From: Morinoia aosen
Taxonomy: Eukaryota > Arthropoda > Malacostraca > Amphipoda > Talitridae
Length of the DNA stretch: 64,000 nt
Assembly: GCA_030386875.1 (NCBI GenBank)
Contig: CM059556.1
Span: forward strand, 38,294,964-38,358,963
Direction of reading: 5' to 3'
Shown: piece after piece, positions 35,302-46,227 of the stretch
How positions within the stretch are numbered: position 1 is the first letter of the stretch
Layout: each line of letters starts with the position of its first letter
Program-made: the position numbers and the translations under genes
Notes under the pieces: generated by a model
The model's database searches: none
What the model saw: only the letters and a program-made list of their open reading frames with translations
What the model was told of the DNA's origin: nothing

Positions 35302-35679
35302 CGAAGTTATCTGTTATCTCGTAGAGCAATAGTTGAGTTACCTGATGGTAACGCAGCTCAAAAAGTGTCTTCGAGGTTAATAGTGACGCTTAAAATGTGT
35401 CGGTGAGTATTCACAAAAACTAATAATGATATGGTAATTTTAAGAATATTTAATATTTTTTCAATTGATGGGTCATTTCAAGGGGTCATTTCATGGGATC
35501 AAACATGTACCACGGACAATCTTATGCGGGCTTGAGGTCACACGGACAGAAATAAAACCAGTTATTCTGTCGAAATTACGTGTTCAGTTGTGAATGACTG
35601 ATTTCTATTAGTTCAAGTCATGGTTCACAAACAACGATTTATAACTCGAAGATCAGCCGCACATGGCAAGCAAGAAGCG
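35302..35679. other. Unique spacer
   Basis: A tandem duplication of gggtcatttca occurs near 35469-35495. Otherwise unremarkable. Confidence 0.5.
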
Positions 35680-35791
35680 TACCCAGTCTAACTTTTTTCC
35701 CGCCTGCTTGCTTGTTTTTCGCCGCTCAAGTGATTAAATAGCTTAGGCGGCGAAAAACATGCATGCTCCGGCGAAAAAGTCAGACTCGGTA
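35680..35791. mobile_element. 112-bp palindromic MITE, family P (copy 1)
   Basis: Begins tacccagtctaac and ends gtcagactcggta, with an inner inverted pair around ttcgccgctcaa and ttaggcggcgaa. It is the same length as, and in opposite orientation to, the copy at 36576-36687. TA at each end is the target used by Tc1/mariner-type transposases; I infer that class from the ends only. Confidence 0.85.
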
Positions 35792-35799
35792 TCATGTGT

Positions 35800-36180
35800 A
35801 CCTGCTAACTGTCGAACACACTTCCACTTTGCATGATTTTCGCCTGTTTTCCCCAGCGGACAGAAAACATGATCTTCGCATACTCTTTTCAGCGGGTAGA
35901 CGATTCGATTAGATGTTAGTTCTAGCCTCCCCGACCACAACGAAGGCGTTCCAAAGAGGGGAAGGAGGGAGGCACTATTTCAGCGGGAGGAAGCACGAGT
36001 TTTGCATGCTCAGTTTTCCAACGTTTTTCCAGCGGGCAGAAAGGTAGGTTTGTGCATGCTCTTTCAGCGGGAAACAAAGCATATTTCCACACGTTTTTTA
36101 GTGGGCAGAATGCATTATTTTTACATTTTTCAGCGTCAGATAACAACATTTTTGAGTATTATATCCTAGTGGACAGAAAT
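35800..36180. repeat. Degenerate repeat around an agcgg-cagaa motif
   Basis: Loose units of 40-50 bp with tttttcagcgggcagaaa and cttcgcatactctt or tttgcatgctc. Between 35905 and 35980 a fragment of the SINE-like family is inserted within it. Confidence 0.65.
35905..35980 (-). mobile_element. SINE-like retroposon, short fragment (f)
   Basis: Tail-side 76 bp only: cgattagatgttagttctag, cctccccgaccacaacgaag and ccaaagaggggaaggaggg. It joins ggcactatttcagcggg at the right, returning directly into the surrounding degenerate repeat. Confidence 0.7.
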
Positions 36181-36255
36181 CAAGATCTTCCCACGCTCTT
36201 TTTCACGCAAGCACAGAGCCTGGCACGTGGAAATAACTCGAGAAGGTTACTGATA

Positions 36256-36535
36256 AGCTCGCTGAAGTGTTGCAGCCAAGAACGCTGAAAGAAAATTGGC
36301 TGAAGTGTTGCAACCAAGAACGCAGAAAGAAAATTGGCTGAAGTGTTTCAGCCAAGAACGCTGAAAGAAAATTGGCTGAAGTGTTTCAGCCAAGAACGCA
36401 GAAAGAAAATTGGCTGAAGTGTTTCAGCCAAGAACGCTGAAAGAAAATTGGCTGAAGTGTTTCAGCCAAGAACGCTGAAAGAAAATTGGCTGAAGTGTTT
36501 CAGCCAAGAACGCTGAAAGAAAATTGGCTGAAAGC
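36256..36535. repeat. 38-bp tandem array, about 7 copies
   Basis: Units contain ggctgaagtgtttcagccaa and gaacgctgaaagaaaatt. Each holds the short palindrome ggctgaa-g-tgtttcagcc, so single units can form a small stem-loop. Confidence 0.93.
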
Positions 36536-36575
36536 CTCAGTCAACAATTTAAGCCAAGTACCGTAACACACACAC

Positions 36576-36687
36576 TACCCAGTTTAACTTTTTCGTCGGA
36601 GCATACATGTTTTTCGCCGCCTAAACGAATTAATTACTTGGGCGGCGAAATAAATGCATACAGGCGGCTAATAAGCTAAACTGGGTA
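36576..36687. mobile_element. 112-bp palindromic MITE, family P (copy 2)
   Basis: Starts tacccagtttaac and ends gctaaactgggta. The reverse complement aligns over its full length with the copy at 35680-35791, with about the same loop. The ends here are closer to perfect complements. Confidence 0.88.
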
Positions 36688-37034
36688 CGCTTTGGAGCAC
36701 AATGAAGGGCTAAGAACCGTCGCATTTGACGCTAGACGAGACACCGTAAGTCCGTAGTCGCGCGTGTTGGTTTGAAAACCAAACAGATGTAGAAGCTTCG
36801 GAGGCAAATGTTTGTAGTGATAGGCACGACTTCATTATACCTCACTATCGCATCACAGCCACAATTAAGCAACCGTATGGATTATACTGGAATACAACGG
36901 AAAAGAATCAATTCCATATAGTAAAATGCCGAGTGTCTCCATAAATTTATAAATAAATTAATTTGTTGCTTTTTTGTGCGTGATTTCTCCATATTTTTAC
37001 AATAGGAATCTCATTGAACACATCAAATAGGTTG
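36688..37034. other. Unique spacer
   Basis: AT-rich sequence without a supported feature. Confidence 0.5.
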
Positions 37035-37171
37035 GGTCGTCTCTCTCTGTAACGCTCATAAGGATGCTCAATGACCGTATCTGTGATACGAGTTTCACCG
37101 GCGCACAAGTACAAGAATGTTTTAATCGCGGGTACTGTTAGGATGGATGTATTTGTTTGTCATCCACATCT
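37035..37171. repeat. Dispersed repeat Y (copy 2)
   Basis: Matches 23192-23427 in the same orientation but lacks about 80-85 internal bases. Its right end overlaps the 3' end of the open frame at 37138-37530. Confidence 0.8.
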
Positions 37172-37530
37172 GAGGGATTTCTGTAAGGAAAATATAGAAC
37201 CCCGTCATTTTTGAAGGGCCGTGTACAGTAGTGGAATAGAAAATGCCAACAGACACGTGCCAAGTAACATATTCTAGAGTTGTCCCTGTTCCTTCGGACA
37301 CAAATCACGTACAGGAACCAACGCAACACCTTTACAGTCATCAATTTCAGGCACGAGCAACAGAACGCCGCTGCTAACCTAGCAGTTTTTGGGCAGCCAC
37401 TACGCGAAGCTGTGGTCCCACAATTAGTCGTTTTCTTCGGATAATAGAAATAAACCACAGCTGCTCCCGCTGCAACAGTAACAGCAGCAAGCAGAACAGT
37501 AGCAGCAGTCACCAGCAGCTGTTCTGGCAT
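37138..37530 (-). CDS. Weak candidate exon with an N-terminal membrane anchor; probably not a gene
   Basis: An ATG-initiated frame of 130 codons on minus. Residues 4-28 are strongly hydrophobic (LLVTAATVLL...AAVVYFYY) and are followed by PKK, the layout of a signal anchor. The rest is Cys- and Arg-rich and matches no family I know. The last codons lie in dispersed repeat Y, so any true exon would have to end earlier. Candidate splice donors exist (for example at aaaggtgttg) but cannot be tested here. The surroundings (37500-37880) are richer in GC than average and free of tandem repeats. I call it only as the least unlikely coding segment of the window. Confidence 0.15.
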   Translation of the reverse strand: MPEQLLVTAATVLLAAVTVAAGAAVVYFYYPKKTTNCGTTASRSGCPKTARLAAAFCCSCLKLMTVKVLRWFLYVICVRRNRDNSRICYLARVCWHFLFHYCTRPFKNDGVLYFPYRNPSDVDDKQIHPS

Positions 37531-38087
37531 CACAATGCGCTCACTACACTACCAGAAAAAGAAACACTACCACGACCAGCAACACGCTGCACTAGCAACA
37601 TTACTATCACCAATAGCAGCAACACTACCAACAACACCAGCAGCAGCAGCACCGGACACCACCACACGACGCGGCCCGTCGGTGCCAGGTTACGGTGGCG
37701 CGCTACGCCCTCACGCGTCTCCGGTGTGTGCCGCAGCCTCATGTGTGCCTGTGTCGCAACCTGATGGTGTGCCGGCAACCAACAACAGCTTGTGTGCCGG
37801 TACCGTCAACCTGCCGGCCCGACACACATGCGTAGTTTGGCCAACTCGCCCCAACCGATGGACACGGACAAAATGACGCTATCCAACACAACGAAGACTT
37901 TAACTTGGAAAAATTTTTCGAATGCGCTGAGCTGCATCGGCTTGTCCCTGTACTCCACGACCTTGTCTACGCGGCTCAAGTGTTTGGGAGGAACGAGTTT
38001 TTGAACGTGAGTCTTCACTCTTCTCCAGAATGTGATTCCAAAATTTTAAGATTAGAGACGAGACAAAATTTGAAGGATGGACCAAAC
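37531..38087. other. Unique, relatively GC-rich spacer
   Basis: Non-repetitive; holds several short overlapping frames on both strands and a gca/aca-rich patch near 37610-37660. It could be upstream sequence of the weak exon candidate, but no promoter motif is clear. Confidence 0.4.
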
Positions 38088-38310
38088 TTAACATAAGTGC
38101 GATGTGACTCAGCGGTGGTACAAGGAGGCTATTTTCATAATGCTACTGACCGACCAGCAGTCACGAACTCAATTTTCATAAACAATCAATCAAAACTAAA
38201 TAGAGGCACGATCCAGTTATTTTTAGCTATTTTCAACATTGCGTAACAACAGGAGTTAAATTTGGGTTGAATATTAACCTTCAGTCTTACCAGCAGCAGT
38301 CGAAGTGTTA
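38088..38310. mobile_element. TTAA-type MITE, family M (copy 4)
   Basis: Bounded by TTAA at 38088-38091 and 38307-38310. The ends are ttaacataagtgcgatgtga and agcagcagtcgaagtgttaa. Interior words ataatgctactgaccgacca and ttgggttgaatattaacctt are shared with other copies. Confidence 0.85.
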
Positions 38311-38376
38311 AGTTCAGGCCCTTAGAGCTGCAAAAGGTTTTGTCCTGCACCGCTTGTCGCCTTGTATGACGTATTA

Positions 38377-38604
38377 TTCAACACTTCAAGTACGACGTGA
38401 CCCACCGGCGGTCACTGACGACATTTTCATAATGCTGCTGACCGACCAGCAGCCACTAACTCAATTTCGATAAATGCTTAATGAAAACTAAATGAAGGCG
38501 CTGTATGTTTAATGCTCGTTATTTTCAAAAATTATCTCTAAAATTAACTTTAATTTGAGATGAATATTAAACTTCAGTTTAACCCGCCGCACTTAACGTG
38601 TTCA
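38377..38604. mobile_element. TTAA-type MITE, family M (copy 5), with TTCA at both ends
   Basis: Starts ttcaacacttcaagtacgac and ends cgcacttaacgtgttca. Both terminal tetramers are TTCA in place of TTAA, which could be a TTCA target duplicated on insertion or two coincident mutations. The interior agrees well with copies 3 and 4. Confidence 0.82.
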
Positions 38605-38647
38605 GCATGATCGAATGACGTAGTTGAAGACGTAGATCAATTAATAA

Positions 38648-38917
38648 ACACGTTGACTACGGTTGTGCGGTTGCTACGGTCGGTTTGGTTAGGTTGGAAG
38701 GAGTCGTTATGAAAAACCAACTTTACAGTTCGAATACATTTTTATCCTTTCTAAAAGGTCTAAAGACTACAATTGAACCATAATATGTTACCTTATGCGC
38801 TAAAATTCATTTCGTATAAGGCAGCAAAATAAGTGATATGTTATTTGTGTATTCCAACACGTAAATGAGCAACTTACCCAGCGGTACACATACGTACCAA
38901 TACGTATTCAACGTGTT
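38648..38917. mobile_element. Dispersed element X, complete-looking copy
   Basis: About 270 bp starting acacgttgactacgg and ending tattcaacgtgt, so short inverted ends (acacgttga / tcaacgtgt) are visible. The interior carries cggtttggttaggttggaag, aatacatttttatcctttct, aatatgttacctt and gcgctaaaattcatttcgta. Diverged or partial copies lie at 40917, 45617 and 47508. There is no coding capacity. Confidence 0.75.
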
Positions 38918-39415
38918 ATCAACGGAGTTACTCTTGCAACCATTACATTATTGGAAGGAGGGGAGGAGAGGAACTTGCATGCTAACGGCACCAGAGAAAG
39001 AGGCGAAACGGACAAACTGGCGGAGGTTCCAAATGTCTAATTGTTAGTTCTAGAATTGAGGTAAAGAATTGTGAAAGTTGTAGCAAAAACGTACATTGAA
39101 GTTCCTATCCTCAGCGTCGGTCACACTTGGAGACTTTAAATAATTTACGCATACTAGTTCCAGAACAAACAACTTTCCTCCACCCTTTTTCAAATAATGA
39201 TAATCATGAAGCCTATTTAATGAAAAGAAGAACCACAGCAACTCAACAGCAAACGCTTGGGGATCTAAAATTCCACCGTCAGCAGAGTATAACAGAGTAA
39301 AACATTCATCACGTTTTGCTGCACAGGAGACGGAATTTTACACTCTGATACGTTTGCGATGAAAACGTTGGGGGTTCTTCATATCATCGGAACGAGATAC
39401 TCCATAAATGTTGAC
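38918..39415. other. Unique spacer
   Basis: No repeat or convincing open frame. Confidence 0.5.
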
Positions 39416-39800
39416 TGTCACAGGGCAAGAACAAGGGAGACTGAATAAATGGAGAATGTCGCAGGGCAAGAACAAGGGAGACTGAATAAATGGTGAATGT
39501 CACAGGGCAAGAACAAGGGAGACTGAATAAATGGAGAATGTCACAGGGCAAGAACAAGGGAGACTGAATAAATGGAGAATGTCACAAAACACGAACAAGG
39601 GAGACTGAATACACCGTGACTATCACAGAGCAAGAGAGACTGAATACACCGTGACTGTCACAGAGCACGAACAAAGGAAGACTGAATACACCGTGACTAT
39701 CACAGAGCAAGAAAAAGGGAGACTGAATACACCGTGACTATCACAGAGCAAGAACAAGGGAGACTAAATAAACCATGAATGTCACAGAGCAAGAAGAAGG
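39416..39800. repeat. 41-bp tandem array, about 9 copies in two forms
   Basis: The left form contains gtcacagggcaagaacaagg and gagactgaataaatggagaa. The right form, from about 39600, has acaccgtgactatcacagag in its place. One unit lacks the aacaagg part. Confidence 0.92.
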
Positions 39801-40078
39801 CACAGTAATTGTAGCCCCGCAAAACTGCGGCCGTTCCAACAGGTGCTCCAGCCAACTAATCATGCCCAACTTGCGTGCCGGCATTCACGTCAAGTCGTGA
39901 GAGGGAGCCTGAACTCCAGCAAATGCGAAGTATTAACGGCAGAAATATAAATATTCCGATATCGGTAGCAGATCTTCATGTTGAAACACTCGTCCTCCCT
40001 CGCCATTACGCGCGACTGTGTATTGGGGTAACTTAAATAGCGCACATGTCAAAGTATAGCCTTCGCAGTCCCAAGTGA
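39801..40078. other. Unique spacer
   Basis: Nothing supported. Confidence 0.5.
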
Positions 40079-40091
40079 GAGCCAAGCTGAT

Positions 40092-40444
40092 TAGATTAAT
40101 TAGATTAGATTATTAGTTAGTTTCAACCTTCCTATCCGCAACAAAGGCTATCCAAAGAGGAAGGAAGAAGGCACTATTTAGTATAAGGAAACGCGGAATC
40201 TATGCAGAAAGGACACAGAAACAGAAAGCTAAGAAAGAAAATCATGAAACAAGAAAAAGTTGAAGAAGAAAGTAGTAGGTGCTGAAAAACAGGACAGCAG
40301 TGAACCGAAAAAAAAGGTTCATAACAAAACAAAACCTATTTATTTTAACAAAAAGAAAACCTACCTAACCTTTAGCTCAGGCCCTTACATAGTCCCCCTG
40401 GGAGCGCTAATTCGCATAGACAATAGTTGTATCCCCCTGCGGGG
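40092..40444 (-). mobile_element. SINE-like retroposon, near-intact copy (g), with 13-bp target-site duplication
   Basis: The flanks gagccaagctgat (40079-40091) and gagctaagctgat (40445-40457) agree at 12 of 13 positions. The tail is a (tta/gatta)n tract at the left; the head, at the right, is gtatccccctgcgggg. All family landmarks are present in order. Confidence 0.87.
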
Positions 40445-40457
40445 GAGCTAAGCTGAT

Positions 40458-40916
40458 GCATTATACCGAGTTATCGATATAGTGCTATCTCCACCACTTA
40501 CGAACATTTTTAAATATTTTATATTTAAATATATTATAACGAGAGCGTTCCATCGAAGCTACCGCTAGGCACGGTGCGCAAAGTCTGAAGCCAACACCGC
40601 GAAGTTTTTTAGCTATTTTCTGTTTTTGTGAAGTCACAAGGCGAGCGTATTTTCAAATGCATGTTCGCTTCTCTTCCGTGCATAGACTTGTCCAAAAGGC
40701 GAAGCTTGGAAACGAGAACTAAATTTTTAGATAGGCTCTTCCACAATCTTTCATATCCAATTCTGTTTTAAAAGAACCTTACTTTTTTCATTTCTCCAAT
40801 CTACTGCAGTACGGACACCCTACTAGTGTTGGTATGACGCAAGTGAGAAGCGAAATGCTTTCCCACGTGAACCTTCTCAAGCAAGGTGGATGTGAATGTG
40901 AATCAGGGATCTGGCA
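40458..40916. other. Unique spacer
   Basis: A palindromic AT patch (aatattttatatttaaatatatt) lies near 40510-40535. No supported gene. Confidence 0.5.
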
Positions 40917-41090
40917 TCGGTTTGGTTAGGTTGGAATAAGTCGTTATGAAAAACCAACTTCACAGCTCGAATACATTTTTATCCTTTCTAAAAGGTCTAA
41001 ATACTACTATTCAACCATAATATGTTACCTTGTGCGCTAAAATTCATTTCGTATAAGGTAGCAAAATAGGTGATATGTTATTTGTACATG
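40917..41090. mobile_element. Dispersed element X, 3'-truncated copy
   Basis: Very similar to 38685-38855: ggtttggttaggttggaata, aaaccaacttcacagctcga, aatatgttaccttgtgcgct, ataaggtagcaaaataggtg. It loses similarity at about 41090 before the right end is reached. Confidence 0.85.
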
Positions 41091-41870
41091 TTATTATGTT
41101 ATTTGTATTTCAATGTAAGGGCCACATTGTACATTTCCCACATTCATGCGGGCCGAAGCAATAAAAAATGATAAAAAAAATTAATTCAGCGATACCAGTC
41201 GTACGATAATTATTTTTTTGGAGCCACCACACAAGGATTTGTTTGGCAAGCATATTCTAAAAGGAAATCAAGTTCTTAGAATGCTTCTTGCAGGTAATCA
41301 CTAGCAATTCAAAAGAACTAATTAATCATTTTCTTCTACACAATATCGTCACTAACACCAACAAATAGAGTTACCAGTCGAGTCACACAAGTTTCACGAC
41401 AGACCGTCCCTACGAAGAATGTCCAAGACAGCTGAAGGGCCGCGTGCTTTTGAAAACATCCCGGGATGAGTAGCTCGCGGCGTTAAAATTTCTATGCATG
41501 CTACACTTTTCCTTAATTCCTAAAGTCTAGATTTTTAAGACAGCAAAACAGCGAAGGGCTGCAATAAAGCTACACTTTTCACTAATTCCTTCAAGAACAG
41601 CTATACTATATTGGTACAGATTTATTTCACGATGCACTTGACACAAATGCGTCATCAATTTATTTTTATACTTAAAAAGCTCATGAGCATTTACATTGCA
41701 GTCCACGCTCCTAAATTTATGCTAGACAACTCGCAACTTCAACATCGCACAACAGAGGCACATTTTTGGTATGGATGGCATAAAAACACACAAAAAAGGG
41801 CCAATCAAAACTCAAAAGCCCATGAAAAAACCATACAGAGGTATTTTTTTCAGATATTTAGGCGTTAGTC
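41091..41870. other. Unique spacer
   Basis: Several short frames of under 100 codons and no repeat. No supported gene. Confidence 0.45.
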
Positions 41871-41884
41871 TTTGTCCGGTGTTA

Positions 41885-41990
41885 TTTTTGGGGGGCATTT
41901 GTATTTACCGGCGTAAATTTTCAGTCGCATTTGTATTTGATGGCATAAATTTTCAGTGGCATTTGTATTTTCCGGTAATTTTCATGTGGC
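41885..41990. repeat. About 36-bp repeat, three copies
   Basis: Units share ggcatttgtattt and taaattttcagt. The small array is degenerate. Confidence 0.75.
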
Positions 41991-42199
41991 GTGAGGGAGA
42001 GTTCGTATTTTCTGGAGCAAGTTTCACAAGTATGGGTATTTTGAAAGCGAACGCAGATTGTTGAGACGACAGCACGCAGGGATCGCGAAGAGCTTCATTT
42101 AGCAAGCTGGCCATGCAGGCGGCATGTGTGGAGTGCAGGTGTGTGGCGCTGCTGCTCTGTGCCACACATGTGACTCGCCAGGTCACGCTCTGACTCCGC

Positions 42200-43950
42200 T
42201 ACAGGTCATCCCTGCCGCTGTTCTGCACCTGATCACTGGTCATCTCCTGCCACTGTTCTGCACTGGTCATCCTGTACCAGTGTTCAGCACTGGTCATCCC
42301 CTGCCACTATTTAGCACTGGTCATCTCCTGCCGCTGTTCTGCACCTGACCACTGGTCATCTCCTGCCGCTGTTCTGCACCTGACCACTGGTCATCTCCTG
42401 CCGCTGTTCTGCACCTGACCACTGGTCATCTCCTGCCGCTGTTCTGCACCTGACCACTGGTCATCTCCTGCCGCTGTTCTGCACCTGACCACTGGTGATC
42501 TCCTGCCGCTGTTCTGCACCTGACCACTGGTCATCTCCTGCCGCTGTTCTGCACCTGATCACTGGTCATCTCCTGCCGCTGTTCTGCACCTGACCACTGG
42601 TCATCTCCTGCCGCTGTTCTGCACCTGACCACTGGTCATCTCCTGCCGCTGTTCTGCACCTGACCACTGGTCATCTCCTGCCGCTGTTCTGCACCTGACC
42701 ACTGGTCATCTCCTGCCGCTGTTCTGCACCTGACCACTGGTCATCTCCTGCCGCTGTTCTGCACCTGATCACTGGTCATCTCCTGCCGCTGTTCTGCACC
42801 TGATCACTGGTCATCTCCTGCCGCTGTTCTGCACCTGACCACTGGTCATCTCCTGCCGCTGTTCTGCACCTGACCACTGGTCATCTCCTGCCGCTGTTCT
42901 GCACCTGACCACTGGTCATCTCCTGCCGCTGTTCTGCATCTGACCACTGGTCATCTCCTGCCGCTGTTCTGCACCTGACCACTGGTCATCTCCTGCCGCT
43001 GTTCTGCACCTGACCACTGGTCATCTCCTGCCGCTGTTCTGCACCTGACCACTGGTCATCTCCTGCCGCTGTTCTGCACCTGACCACTGGTCATCTCCTG
43101 CCGCTGTTCTGCACCTGATCACTGGTCATCTCCTGCCGCTGTTCTGCACCTGATCACTGGTCATCTCCTGCCGCTGTTCTGCACCTGACCACTGGTGATC
43201 TCCTGCCGCTGTTCTGCACCTGATCACTGGTCATCTCCTGCCGCTGTTCTGCACCTGATCACTGGTGATCTCCTGCCGCTGTTCTGCACCTGATCACTGG
43301 TCATCTCCTGCCGCTGTTCTGCACCTGACCACTGGTGATCTCCTGCCGCTGTTCTGCACCTGATCACTGGTCATCTCCTGCCGCTGTTCTGCACCTGGCC
43401 ACTGGTCATCTCCTGCCGCTGTTCTGCACCTGACCACTGGTCATCTCCTGCCGCTGTTCTGCACCTGATCACTGGTCATCTCCTGCCGCTGTTCTGCACC
43501 TGACCACTGGTCATCTCCTGCCGCTGTTCTGCACCTGACCACTGGTCATCTCCTGCCGCTGTTCTGCACCTGACCACTGGTGATCTCCTGCCGCTGTTCT
43601 GCACCTGATCACTGGTCATCTCCTGCCGCTGTTCTGCACCTGATCACTGGTCATCTCCTGCCGCTGTTCTGCACCTGATCACTGGTCATCTCCTGCCGCT
43701 GTTCTGCACCTGATCACTGGTCATCTCCTGCCGCTGTTCTGCACCTGATCACTGGTCATCTCCTGCCGCTGTTCTGCACCTGATCACTGGTCATCTCCTG
43801 CCGCTGTTCTGCACCTGATCACTGGTCATCTCCTGCCGCTGTTCTGCACCTGATCACTGGTCATCCCCTACCACTATTCAGCACTGGTCATCCCCTACCA
43901 CTATTCAGCACCGGTCATCCCCTACCACTATTCAGCACTTGATCACTGGT
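42200..43950. repeat. 35-bp tandem array, about 48 copies
   Basis: Units join ctgaccactggtcatctcct and gccgctgttctgcac. Variants are gatcactgg against gaccactgg, and ggtgatc against ggtcatc, mixed along the array. Both edges (42240-42330 and 43860-43950) carry shorter units with cccctaccactattcagcac or a similar word, so the two edges resemble each other more than the centre. Confidence 0.97.
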
Positions 43951-44081
43951 CGACTAGCCCCACTGTATCAAGAGCAAAGAATTTTATGTATCATTTTAGA
44001 TCGACCAAGTCTTATTCATCCAACGAAATGTTCTTGGATGTATAATGTGACCTTTTTAATCAAGGTTTACCACTTACTTAC

Positions 44082-44252
44082 AAGTTAATTCAAACCTCCA
44101 TAGCCGCAACAAAGGTGATCCAAAGAGAGGAAAGAATAGGTTGGTCTAAGTTAGTTCAAGCCCGCAAACTACAACAAAGGTATTCTAAAGAAAGAAAGGA
44201 AGAGCTCTATTTAGTATCGCTATAAGGAAATGCGGAATCTATGCACAAGGTG
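44082..44252 (-). mobile_element. SINE-like retroposon, two truncated copies (h1, h2)
   Basis: h1 (44082-44132) holds caagttaattcaaacctcc to ccaaagagaggaaag. h2 (44146-44252) restarts with taagttagttcaagcccgc and runs to atctatgcacaaggtg. Both are tail-side fragments in the usual minus orientation. Confidence 0.7.
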
Positions 44253-44480
44253 TGTTCCCACGCAAGAAAGGTTTTTGGTTCAGGGTCGTCATGTTGTATC
44301 GTCAAGAGAACTTGATCGCTCGCGGCTAGTTCATTAGCTTCGGTTGAGTTCAAGCAAATTAGAAGCACAAGAAATACGGGTCAAATTGATGCCATAGCGC
44401 GGAACAAGTCTGCATTCTCAAGGTTATATCAAATGAGATGGAAATATATCATTGCGTGGTCAATTTCAAATAACGGAGAC
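44253..44480. other. Unique spacer
   Basis: Nothing supported. Confidence 0.5.
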
Positions 44481-44499
44481 GTGTAATGAACGTATTTTT

Positions 44500-44700
44500 T
44501 ATCCGCTCCCTGTACAAGTGTAATTTGCTATCTTGGTGAAGTGAACTACTTACAGGTGACATGGAATGAAGGTATTTTTATACGCTACCTGCACATGTGT
44601 AATTTACTTTCTTGGTGAACTGCTCACAGGGGACTTGGAATGAAGATGTTTTTATACGATAGCTGCACAAGTGCAATCTACTTTACGAAGCTTTTTGGTG
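44500..44700. repeat. About 75-bp degenerate repeat, three copies
   Basis: Units share tttttatacgctacctgcac, aagtgtaattta and cttggtgaactgctcacagg. Confidence 0.8.
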
Positions 44701-44884
44701 AACTGCTTCCGTGTGCTGGGCAAGCAACTCCACTTGATCAGAGACCAGATTTTGAAAATAATATACGTCGTCGTAGCGGTCCAGCTGGGAACGTTTAAAT
44801 TTTCAAAGACGACTTGGCTACGCCACGTTCTTCAACACGTGCAGCCAAGTTTCTTTACCTTACGCTGCCGACTGTACCGTTAGG

Positions 44885-45060
44885 CAAAATGTTTTAAATA
44901 TTATAATATCCACCAAACTGAAGACTGAACTGTACCCTTAGGTTGAATATCATTTTCAATATCATATATCAAGTTAAATGAAGACTTAACTGTACCGTTA
45001 GTTAAAATATTTCAAATATTATGTGAAGCTATATGAAGATTTAAATGAAAACATCATTTA
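44885..45060. repeat. About 60-bp degenerate repeat, three copies
   Basis: Units share actgaactgtacccttagg, aatattttaaatatta-like AT words and atgaagactt. Confidence 0.65.
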
Positions 45061-45276
45061 GTAGGCTGCTCATGACACACAAGAATGCGACACTATAACG
45101 ACATGCCAGAGGACAGAGAGCACACCTGCCACTCACATCGCATATTCATGAGAGCAGAACTCAACTCTCAGCGACGACTTTCACACCCGCAGGGGCGACT
45201 TGACACGTTCACTGCGATACGAATCCATCGGTGGGACGCATCGCAAATTCTAACGATCTTTCAAATTTATTGGTAG

Positions 45277-45505
45277 TTAACACTTTGGGTGCGACTACCA
45301 AATATTAAGTCCAATGCCAAACACAAATTTGAAGTCAATTGTAGTAAACTATTTTTAAAATAGCAGACATGAACTGGATCTTGCCGTTATTTAGCTTTGA
45401 TTAAGTATTTATGCACATTAAATTTGCGACTTCTGGTCGGTCAGCAGCATTATGAAAATTACCTCCGTGTACCACAGGTGGCGCACGTCGCAGTCGAAGT
45501 GTTAA
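45277..45505. mobile_element. TTAA-type MITE, family M (copy 6, reverse orientation)
   Basis: Bounded by TTAA at 45277-45280 and 45502-45505. Ends are ttaacactttgggtgcgact and cgtcgcagtcgaagtgttaa, and the interior matches 21372-21621 (catgaactggatc, ggtcggtcagcagc). Confidence 0.87.
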
Positions 45506-45507
45506 AA

Positions 45508-45611
45508 GACCCAGTTCATGCTTGGTATTTATAAAATTGCTGATTACTTTTACCTCGAGATTTGGGTTAAATATTGAACTTCAGTTCAACTCATCGCAGT
45601 GAACGCGTCAA
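45508..45611. mobile_element. TTAA-type MITE, family M (copy 7, right half only)
   Basis: Contains cccagttcatgcttggtatt, attgaacttcagttcaactc and cgcagtgaacgcgtcaa. It lies 3 bp after copy 6 and before element X, so three elements are stacked with almost no spacer. Confidence 0.7.
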
Positions 45612-45616
45612 CCCGT

Positions 45617-45800
45617 AACAACGTTTGCGCGGTTGCTACAGTTGGTTCGGTTGCGAGTGGCAGAATTGAAAAGCCAACCGCACTACTGAAATACAATCTA
45701 ATCCTTTCTAAGAAGAGTGAAAAATATAACTGCACGAAAATATTTTACCTTGTGTGTTAAAACCCGTTTTCAAAAAAGTATTTAAATAATTGATGTACCA
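45617..45800. mobile_element. Dispersed element X, diverged copy
   Basis: Shares gcgcggttgctac, gttggttcggttg, aatcctttctaa, atattttaccttgtgtg with the copy at 38648-38917. Similarity is weaker than between the 38,6xx and 40,9xx copies. Confidence 0.6.
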
Positions 45801-45854
45801 TCTATTTATTTCGGGTATGCAAAAAAAAAGTTATGAAAAAGATAGAGAACTAAT

Positions 45855-46084
45855 TTAACACATTCATTGCGGCATGACCCACCAGTGGGTCGTAGTTAGG
45901 TTTTTCCTGCTGCGAAACGACCCATCGATGGGTCGTTTTGAAAAATTCTTACTACCTTTCTAAATTAATGGAATTTAACAGGTCCTGTTAATGTTTGATA
46001 TTTACAAATTTGCTTATCACTTTTGACTTTAAATTTAAGTTGAATATTGAACTTCAGTTTAACCCATCGCAACTAACGTGTTAA
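45855..46084. mobile_element. TTAA-type MITE, family M (copy 8, best-preserved)
   Basis: Bounded by TTAA at 45855-45858 and 46081-46084. Ends are ttaacacattcattgcggca and cccatcgcaactaacgtgtt. Near the left end acccaccagtgggt and, 30 bp on, cgacccatcgatgggtcg form short palindromes. No open frame. Confidence 0.9.
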
Positions 46085-46191
46085 ACGCCATTCATTTATG
46101 CCGGGTATGCAAAAACCAGTTTAGAAAAAATAGTGAAGCAATAGAGAAACGCAATTCATTCAGCACACAAACTAGCAATATTAACCTCACG

Positions 46192-46227
<36 letters not shown>

